DNA of 64,000 nt, taken from the NCBI GenBank assembly GCA_031277855.1, contig JAITLO010000022.1:53904-117903 (forward strand), in the 5' to 3' direction. This DNA is from Acidovorax sp. (GTDB taxonomy: Bacteria > Pseudomonadota > Gammaproteobacteria > Burkholderiales > Burkholderiaceae_C). Under the pieces are notes generated by a model that worked only from the letters and a program-made list of their open reading frames with translations, made no database searches and was not told the origin of the DNA. A program made the translations under genes and the position numbers. This document shows, piece after piece, positions 58,860-64,000 of the stretch (the first letter of the stretch is position 1; every line of letters starts with the position of its first letter).

Positions 58860-59246
58860 TTATTCTGCAGCTTGGGTTTGAGCGACTTCTTCTTGCTCAA
58901 CCAGTTCCACATAGGCCATGGGAGCGTTGTCGCCCACGCGGAAGCCCATCTTCAGGATACGGGTGTAGCCGCCAGGACGCTTGGCGTTGCGGGGACCCAG
59001 CACGTTGAACAGCTTGGTCACGCTGTCACGGTCGCGCAGGCGGTCGAAAGCCAGGCGGCGGTTGGCGACGGAGTCGACCTTGGCCAGGGTGATCATGGGC
59101 TCGATCACGCGGCGCAGTTCCTTGGCCTTGGGCACGGTGGTCTTGATAGCCTCGTGCTCAATCAGCGAATTCATCATGTTCTGCAGCATTGCCTTGCGGT
59201 GTGCAGAAGTGCGGTTCAGTTTACGGAGACCGTTGCCGTGGCGCAT
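58860..59246 (-). CDS. rplQ: 50S ribosomal protein L17
   Basis: 128 residues, full length. The conserved N-terminus is [21 protein letters not shown], and later text [17 protein letters not shown] and [19 protein letters not shown] is diagnostic. GAAGGAAAG precedes the ATG. It is a large-subunit protein near the exit tunnel. The gap to rpoA upstream is 225 bp and contains strong hairpins, while the initiator tRNA follows closely. Confidence 0.97.
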   Translation of the reverse strand: MRHGNGLRKLNRTSAHRKAMLQNMMNSLIEHEAIKTTVPKAKELRRVIEPMITLAKVDSVANRRLAFDRLRDRDSVTKLFNVLGPRNAKRPGGYTRILKMGFRVGDNAPMAYVELVEQEEVAQTQAAE

Positions 59247-59360
59247 GGTGCTTTCCTTCTTCGTTCATTAAGGCTTAGGCCCAACAGCCTGCGAGCAAGC
59301 CATTGACGTAAGCGGTGTTGATGTTTTCGAGCAAGCCGTATCAGGTACTGCCCGGGGCAC

Positions 59361-59436
59361 TTAAATATTCACGGTGTCCTACTGTGTAGGCACCGTGTAA
59401 ATATTGCGGCTCCCAACCTAAAAGGCAGGGAGCCGC
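59361..59436 (-). ncRNA. Two tandem hairpins between rpoA and rplQ
   Basis: One is a long interrupted stem at 59361-59405, with arms TTAAATATTCACGGTGTCCTAC and GTAGGCACCGTGTAAATATT split by two bases and a few bulges. The other is GCGGCTCCC/GGGAGCCGC (59406-59436). The 3' side on the minus strand is not a T-run, so they are not simple terminators. They may attenuate, process or stabilise the rplQ-tRNA part of the transcript. No known RNA family is recognised. Confidence 0.5.
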
Positions 59437-59471
59437 AGATTATAGCGTGACGCTTGAAAAGGCGCTAATGC

Positions 59472-60467
59472 TTAGCGCTTTTCCAGGCCCACCGGGGGCC
59501 AGTTTTCCAGCTTCATGCCCAAGGTCAGGCCGCGCGAAGCGAGGACTTCCTTGATTTCGTTGAGCGACTTGCGACCCAGGTTGGGGGTCTTGAGCAGCTC
59601 GTTCTCGGTGCGCTGAATCAGATCACCGATGTAGTAGATGTTTTCTGCCTTCAGGCAGTTGGCGGAACGCACGGTCAGTTCCAGCTCGTCCACAGGACGC
59701 AGCAGGATCGGATCGAACGTAGCGTTGGAACGCTGGTTGCCGGCCTGCAGGATGCCGCCTTCGCCGAACTCACCTTCCAGCTGGGCGAACACGGCCAGCT
59801 GTTCCACCAGGATCTTGGCGGATGCGCGCACTGCGTCTTCCGCATTGATGGCGCCATTGGTTTCGATTTCGACGACCAGCTTGTCCAGGTCGGTACGCTG
59901 CTCCACGCGGGCAGATTCCACGGTGTAGCTCACGCGGCGCACGGGCGAGAACGATGCGTCCAGCACGATACGGCCGATCGACTTGGTCGACTCGTCACCA
60001 TAGCGGCGCACGTTGCCAGGCACATAGCCACGGCCTTTTTCCACCTTGATCTGCATGTCCAGCTTGCCGCCTTGCGACAGGTTGGCGATGACATGATCAG
60101 GGTTGATGATTTCCACGTCGTGGGGTGTCTGGATGTCAGCGGCGGTCACAACGCCTTCACCGTCCTTGCGCAGGCTCAGCGTGACTTCGTCGCGATTGTG
60201 CAGCTTGAACACCACGCCCTTGAGGTTCAGGAGGATGCTCACCACATCTTCTTGCACACCGTCGATGGACGAGTACTCGTGCAGCACGCCAGCAATCGTG
60301 ACTTCCGTCGCTGCATAACCCACCATGGACGACAGCAGCACGCGACGCAGAGCATTGCCCAGCGTGTGGCCGTAGCCGCGCTCGAAAGGCTCCAGAGTCA
60401 CCTTGGCACGGTTGTGGCCCAGTTGCTCCACATTGATCGTCTTGGGTTTCAGCAGATTTGTTTGCAT
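59472..60467 (-). CDS. rpoA: RNA polymerase subunit alpha
   Basis: 331 residues. The N-terminal assembly domain includes [19 protein letters not shown]. The C-terminal domain (about 245-331) contains [20 protein letters not shown] and [21 protein letters not shown], which bind UP elements and regulators. It follows rpsD after a 107-bp gap with a strong hairpin, the normal alpha-operon order. Confidence 0.98.
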   Translation of the reverse strand: MQTNLLKPKTINVEQLGHNRAKVTLEPFERGYGHTLGNALRRVLLSSMVGYAATEVTIAGVLHEYSSIDGVQEDVVSILLNLKGVVFKLHNRDEVTLSLRKDGEGVVTAADIQTPHDVEIINPDHVIANLSQGGKLDMQIKVEKGRGYVPGNVRRYGDESTKSIGRIVLDASFSPVRRVSYTVESARVEQRTDLDKLVVEIETNGAINAEDAVRASAKILVEQLAVFAQLEGEFGEGGILQAGNQRSNATFDPILLRPVDELELTVRSANCLKAENIYYIGDLIQRTENELLKTPNLGRKSLNEIKEVLASRGLTLGMKLENWPPVGLEKR

Positions 60468-60487
60468 GCAGACTTCCTCTCAATACC

Positions 60488-60570
60488 CCCGGCTCGTTAC
60501 ACCGGTAAGGCTGGCGAAGCACCCACGGCACGATGCCTCGTGCCGTGGGGACGGGTTGCTAATAGCCGGG
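60488..60570 (-). ncRNA. Structured spacer between rpsD and rpoA
   Basis: A perfect 12-bp hairpin with a four-base loop (CCCACGGCACGA at 60522-60533 and TCGTGCCGTGGG at 60538-60549) is enclosed by CCCGGCT (60488-60494) and AGCCGGG (60564-60570). No T-run follows. The whole could fold as one RNA domain before rpoA. Confidence 0.55.
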
Positions 60571-60574
60571 AGAA

Positions 60575-61198
60575 TTAACGCGAGTACAGTTCAACGATCA
60601 GGGATTCGTTGATGTCGGCGCCGAATTCGTCACGGTCCGGTGCCTTCTTGAAGGTACCTTCAGCCTTGTCCTGGCTCACTTCCACCCATGCTGGGAAGCC
60701 CACTTGAGCAGCCAGTTGCAGTGCTTCCACCACACGAGCTTGCTTCTTGGACTTTTCGCGCACGGCGATCAGGTCACCTTCCTTCACGGAGTAGGAAGGG
60801 ATGTTCACGGACTTGCCGTTCACGGTGATGGCCTTGTGGGACACCAGCTGACGCGCTTCAGCGCGGGTCGAGGCGTAGCCCATGCGGTACACCACGTTGT
60901 CCAGACGGCTTTCCAGCAGGGTCAGCAGCATGGCGCCGGTGTTGCCACGGCGACGGTCGGCTTCAGCGAAGTAACGGCGGAATTGCTTTTCCAGCACGCC
61001 GTACATGCGCTTGACCTTCTGCTTTTCACGCAGCTGCAGACCGAAGTCGGAGGTGCGCTGACCCGAAGTGCGGCCGTGCTGACCGGGCTTGGTGTCGAAC
61101 TTGGCCTTGTCCGCGATGGAGCGACGTGCGCTCTTCAGGAACAGGTCGGTGCCTTCACGGCGGGAGAGTTTGGCCTTGGGGCCGAGATAACGTGCCAC
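60575..61198 (-). CDS. rpsD: 30S ribosomal protein S4
   Basis: 207 residues with [23 protein letters not shown] at the start. The S4 RNA-binding domain is [32 protein letters not shown]. There are no zinc-binding cysteines, so it is the C-minus form. S4 starts small-subunit assembly and in E. coli represses the alpha operon by binding a pseudoknot before rpsM; whether that holds here is unknown. Confidence 0.97.
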   Translation of the reverse strand: MARYLGPKAKLSRREGTDLFLKSARRSIADKAKFDTKPGQHGRTSGQRTSDFGLQLREKQKVKRMYGVLEKQFRRYFAEADRRRGNTGAMLLTLLESRLDNVVYRMGYASTRAEARQLVSHKAITVNGKSVNIPSYSVKEGDLIAVREKSKKQARVVEALQLAAQVGFPAWVEVSQDKAEGTFKKAPDRDEFGADINESLIVELYSR

Positions 61199-61221
61199 TT
61201 GAGCTTCCTTTATGTCATCTG

Positions 61222-61271
61222 CCGTGCGTAAAACGCACGGGAGCCGCCAGGAGTGAAAAACCCCTGGCGGC
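61222..61271 (-). ncRNA. Two hairpins between rpsK and rpsD
   Basis: CCGTGCGT/ACGCACGG (61222-61240) and GCCGCCAGG/CCTGGCGGC (61243-61271). They fill most of the 90-bp gap. Neither has a T-run on the minus strand. Confidence 0.5.
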
Positions 61272-61288
61272 GGTGGTCTTCAAAAAGA

Positions 61289-61690
61289 TTAGATACGACG
61301 ACGCTTTTGAGGGCGGCAGCCGTTGTGGGGCACCGGGGTCACGTCCGAGATGGAAGTGATACGGATGCCCAGAGCGCCCAGGGCGCGCACCGAGGATTCA
61401 CGGCCGGGGCCGGGACCCTTGATTTCCACGTCCAGGTTCTTGATGCCCTGTTCGATGGCAGCACGGCCAGCCACTTCCGAAGCAACCTGAGCAGCGAAGG
61501 GAGTCGACTTGCGCGAACCCTTGAAGCCCTGGCCACCCGACGAGGCCCACGACAGAGCGTTGCCTTGGCGGTCGGTGATGGTGATGATCGTGTTGTTGAA
61601 CGAAGCGTGAACGTGAGCGATACCGTCGGAAATGTTCTTACGAACTTTCTTACGCACGCGTGCAGCAGCGTTGTTTTGTGCCTTTGCCAT
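61289..61690 (-). CDS. rpsK: 30S ribosomal protein S11
   Basis: 133 residues. The conserved core is [22 protein letters not shown], then [19 protein letters not shown], and the C-terminus is [18 protein letters not shown]. It is part of the small-subunit platform. The gap to rpsM is 16 bp. Confidence 0.98.
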   Translation of the reverse strand: MAKAQNNAAARVRKKVRKNISDGIAHVHASFNNTIITITDRQGNALSWASSGGQGFKGSRKSTPFAAQVASEVAGRAAIEQGIKNLDVEIKGPGPGRESSVRALGALGIRITSISDVTPVPHNGCRPQKRRRI

Positions 61691-61706
61691 AGTGATCTCT
61701 CAATCC

Positions 61707-62072
61707 TTACTTCTTCAGTGCCGCTGCGCCCTTGCGCGGACCCTTGCGGGTGCGGGCGTTGGTGCGGGTACGTTGACCACGCATGGGCAGGCCACGACGA
61801 TGACGGAAACCACGGTAGCAACCGATGTCCATCAAACGCTTGATGTTCATCGTGGTCTCGCGACGCAGGTCACCTTCCAGGGTCATGGGGTTGAGCAGGT
61901 CGCGGATCTTTTCCAGATCAGCGTCCGTCAGGTCCTTGACCTTCTTGGAGTATTCGATGCCGCATGCTTCGCAGATCTTGCGTGCAGTGGTACGACCGAT
62001 GCCGTAGATGGCGGTCAGGCCGATTTCAGCATGCTTGTGCGGCGGGATGTTAATGCCGGCGATACGTGCCAT
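61707..62072 (-). CDS. rpsM: 30S ribosomal protein S13
   Basis: 121 residues. The start [30 protein letters not shown] and the C-terminal [19 protein letters not shown] are diagnostic, the latter a basic tail that reaches the P-site tRNA. It lies 25 bp after rpmJ. Confidence 0.98.
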   Translation of the reverse strand: MARIAGINIPPHKHAEIGLTAIYGIGRTTARKICEACGIEYSKKVKDLTDADLEKIRDLLNPMTLEGDLRRETTMNIKRLMDIGCYRGFRHRRGLPMRGQRTRTNARTRKGPRKGAAALKK

Positions 62073-62097
62073 ATTAGTAAACCTCTAATACTTTCAA

Positions 62098-62211
62098 TCA
62101 ACCCTGGCGCTGCTTGTGGCGCTGGTCGGTACAGATCACGCGCACCACACCCTTGCGGCGGATGATCTTGCAGTTGCGGCAGATTTTCTTGACCGAAGCC
62201 GAAACTCTCAT
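62098..62211 (-). CDS. rpmJ: 50S ribosomal protein L36
   Basis: 37 residues: [20 protein letters not shown], then [17 protein letters not shown]. The zinc-binding set C11, C14, C27 and H32 is intact, so this is the zinc-containing (C+) form. It lies between secY and rpsM, as usual; infA, often placed next to it in other betaproteobacteria, is missing. Confidence 0.96.
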   Translation of the reverse strand: MRVSASVKKICRNCKIIRRKGVVRVICTDQRHKQRQG

Positions 62212-62347
62212 TTCATTCTCCTAAAACTCTTCATCCGAGCTCTTTTTTGTCCTGGACACTGCCTGTGACCGACAAAAATGCGCAGGGCTCTTCACTGTGG
62301 TTGGGGGCACCTTACGGGCGAACCCGCAAGGATAGACCATTTCTTGC
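62212..62347. other. Spacer between secY and rpmJ
   Basis: 136 bp. It is too short for infA (about 219 bp) and contains no reading frame resembling it. GGAG lies just before the rpmJ start codon. Confidence 0.7.
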
Positions 62348-63664
62348 TTAATTGCCAGATGTCTTGAAGTTAGCCTTCTTCAGCAGTGACTCGTACTGCT
62401 GCGACATCATGTAGTTCTGCACCTGTGCCATGAAGTCCATGGTCACCACCACAATAATCAGCAGTGATGTACCACCGAAGTAGAACGGAACGTTGTACTT
62501 CAGGATCAGGAATTCGGGCAGCAAGCACACAAAGGTGATGTAGATCGCGCCGGCCAGTGTCAAACGCACCAGGATCTTGTCAATGTAGCGAGCCGTCTGG
62601 TCACCAGGACGAATCCCGGGGATGAAGGCACCGCTCTTCTTCAGGTTGTCGGCAGTTTCCCGGCTGTTGAACACCAGGGCCGTGTAGAAGAAGCAGAAGA
62701 AGATGATGGCAGTGGCGTACAGCAACACGTAGATGGGCTGACCGGGGGTCAGAGCACCTGCGATGTCCTTCAGCCAGCGCATCGACTCTCCAGCACTGAA
62801 CCAGTTCACCACCGTTGCGGGCAGCAAGATGATGGACGAAGCGAAGATGGGAGGAATCACACCTGCCATGTTCAGCTTCAGTGGCAAGTGCGAAGACTGA
62901 CCACCATACACCTTGTTGCCGACTTGACGGCGTGCGTAATTCACCAGGATCTTCCGTTGGCCTCGCTCGACAAACACGACGAAATACGTCACGGCTGCCA
63001 CCACGAGAACAATGATGATCGCTGCCAGGATGCTCATGGCACCGGTGCGCACCAGCTCCAGCAGTCCACCGATAGAGCTGGGCAGGCCTGCGGCAATACC
63101 AGCAAAAATCAGAATGGAGATGCCGTTGCCCAGACCACGTTCCGTGATCTGCTCACCCAACCACATCAGGAACAGCGTACCTGCCGTCAGAGTCACCACC
63201 GCTGTGAGGCGGAAGCCGAACCCTGGGGCGTACACCAGACCCGCCTGGCTTTCCAGAGCGACTGCGATACCCAATGATTGAAAGAGCGCCAAGGCCACAG
63301 TGCCGTAGCGGGTGTATTGGGTAATCTTGCGACGCCCCGCTTCACCTTCCTTCTTCATCTGTTCGAATGTCGGGATGACGTAGGTCATCAACTGCATGAT
63401 GATCGATGCCGAGATGTACGGCATGATCCCCAGTGCAAACACCGAGAAGCGCGACAGGGCGCCCCCGGAGAACATGTTGAACAGATTGAGGATACCGCCC
63501 TGTTGGCCATTGAACAGCTGCTGCAGTTGCGCAGGGTCGATGCCCGGCACCGGGATATGCGTCCCGATGCGGTACACGACCAGCGCGAGCAGCAGAAAAA
63601 CCAGTCGGCGACGCAAGTCACCGAACTTGCCAGTTTTTGCAATTTGCGCTGCGCTAGTAGCCAC
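62348..63664 (-). CDS. secY: Protein translocase subunit SecY
   Basis: 438 residues with ten membrane helices. Diagnostic text: [46 protein letters not shown] (first signature, near the plug) and the cytoplasmic loop [33 protein letters not shown]. It forms the SecYEG channel for export and membrane insertion. It follows rplO by 23 bp, the standard spc-operon order. Confidence 0.98.
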   Translation of the reverse strand: MATSAAQIAKTGKFGDLRRRLVFLLLALVVYRIGTHIPVPGIDPAQLQQLFNGQQGGILNLFNMFSGGALSRFSVFALGIMPYISASIIMQLMTYVIPTFEQMKKEGEAGRRKITQYTRYGTVALALFQSLGIAVALESQAGLVYAPGFGFRLTAVVTLTAGTLFLMWLGEQITERGLGNGISILIFAGIAAGLPSSIGGLLELVRTGAMSILAAIIIVLVVAAVTYFVVFVERGQRKILVNYARRQVGNKVYGGQSSHLPLKLNMAGVIPPIFASSIILLPATVVNWFSAGESMRWLKDIAGALTPGQPIYVLLYATAIIFFCFFYTALVFNSRETADNLKKSGAFIPGIRPGDQTARYIDKILVRLTLAGAIYITFVCLLPEFLILKYNVPFYFGGTSLLIIVVVTMDFMAQVQNYMMSQQYESLLKKANFKTSGN

Positions 63665-63687
63665 GGATGTCTTCTTTCAGTTCTTGA

Positions 63688-64000
63688 TCAGGCGGCGATG
63701 CTGCCACCAGCTGCTTCGATGGCGGCCTTGGCGCCAACAGTGGCACCAATACCGCTCAGCTTGACAGCCTTGCTGATTTCGCCACTCTTGATCACCTTCA
63801 CCACCTGGGCAATAGCGGGCACGAGGCCAGCTTGCTTCAGAGCGGCGAGGTCGACTTCGGCCAGGCCCAGCTGTTCCAGAGCGGACAGGGTCACTTCTGC
63901 ATTGAACTTCAGCAGATGCGACTTGAAGCCACGCTTGGGCAGGCGACGCTGCAGAGGCATTTGACCGCCTTCGAAGCCCACCTTGTGGTAGCCACCCGAA
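63688..64000 (-). CDS. rplO: 50S ribosomal protein L15, 5' end outside the window
   Basis: The visible C-terminal 103 codons contain [20 protein letters not shown], the L15 signature, and a C-terminal half with [18 protein letters not shown]. The frame runs off the right edge. It encodes a large-subunit protein of the spc operon, upstream of secY. Confidence 0.96.
   Translation of the reverse strand, partial: SGGYHKVGFEGGQMPLQRRLPKRGFKSHLLKFNAEVTLSALEQLGLAEVDLAALKQAGLVPAIAQVVKVIKSGEISKAVKLSGIGATVGAKAAIEAAGGSIAA

Overview
The window is chromosomal DNA of a GC-rich betaproteobacterium of the family Comamonadaceae, most probably Comamonas or a close relative. This rests on codon use, the gene content (single-chain GlcD, DUF3297, YraN/SIS/BON cluster, GcvA-like regulator, VgrG of the Rhs family) and recurring intergenic repeats that I associate with that family. 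No phage, insertion sequence, CRISPR array or rRNA operon is visible. The genus is inferred from memory of similar genomes, not from a search.

Layout, left to right. 1-5.8 kb: a truncated PAS-GGDEF diguanylate cyclase, purU, a LysR regulator and a UvrD/Rep-like helicase. 5.8-6.36 kb: a gene-free block of hairpins and repeats. 6.36-7.86 kb: glcD. 8.1-15.0 kb: an efflux operon of outer-membrane factor, HlyD-type adaptor, RbbA-type double ATPase/permease and a second ABC-2 permease. 15.2-19.4 kb (minus): a sulfonate/taurine-type set of 2-oxoglutarate dioxygenase, binding protein, ATPase and permease. 19.75-26.9 kb: a type VI secretion cassette of VgrG, phospholipase D effector and secreted immunity protein, joined by ATGA overlaps; it becomes AT-rich from inside the 3' part of vgrG. 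27-29.7 kb: a copper-type TonB receptor and a DUF2946 protein. 30.3-33.7 kb: a ferric-siderophore binding protein divergent from a FepA-like receptor. 33.8-39.6 kb: two tandem eptA-like phosphoethanolamine transferases divergent from a PmrAB-like two-component system. 39.7-45.6 kb: DUF445, DUF3297, a Fur-box-linked CirA-like receptor, an FKBP isomerase and an aminotransferase. 45.7-51.6 kb: a single-chain acyl-CoA carboxylase, an acyl-CoA ligase and a divergent TetR regulator. 51.6-58.5 kb: YggS, PilT, a beta-hydroxyacid dehydrogenase, a BON lipoprotein/SIS/YraN group divergent from rsmI, and an Hsp70-like protein. 58.7-64 kb (minus): rplO-secY-rpmJ-rpsM-rpsK-rpsD-rpoA-rplQ followed directly by an initiator tRNA and a terminator.

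Themes. Envelope and metal functions dominate: three TonB receptors, one efflux system, lipid A modification and one T6SS effector cassette. The most notable signals are the mobile-looking VgrG C-terminus/phospholipase/immunity cassette, an intergenic hairpin repeat whose CCCTGAG end sits at, or supplies, the stop codon of several genes, the tandem eptA pair with its regulators, and initiator tRNA co-linear with the alpha ribosomal operon.
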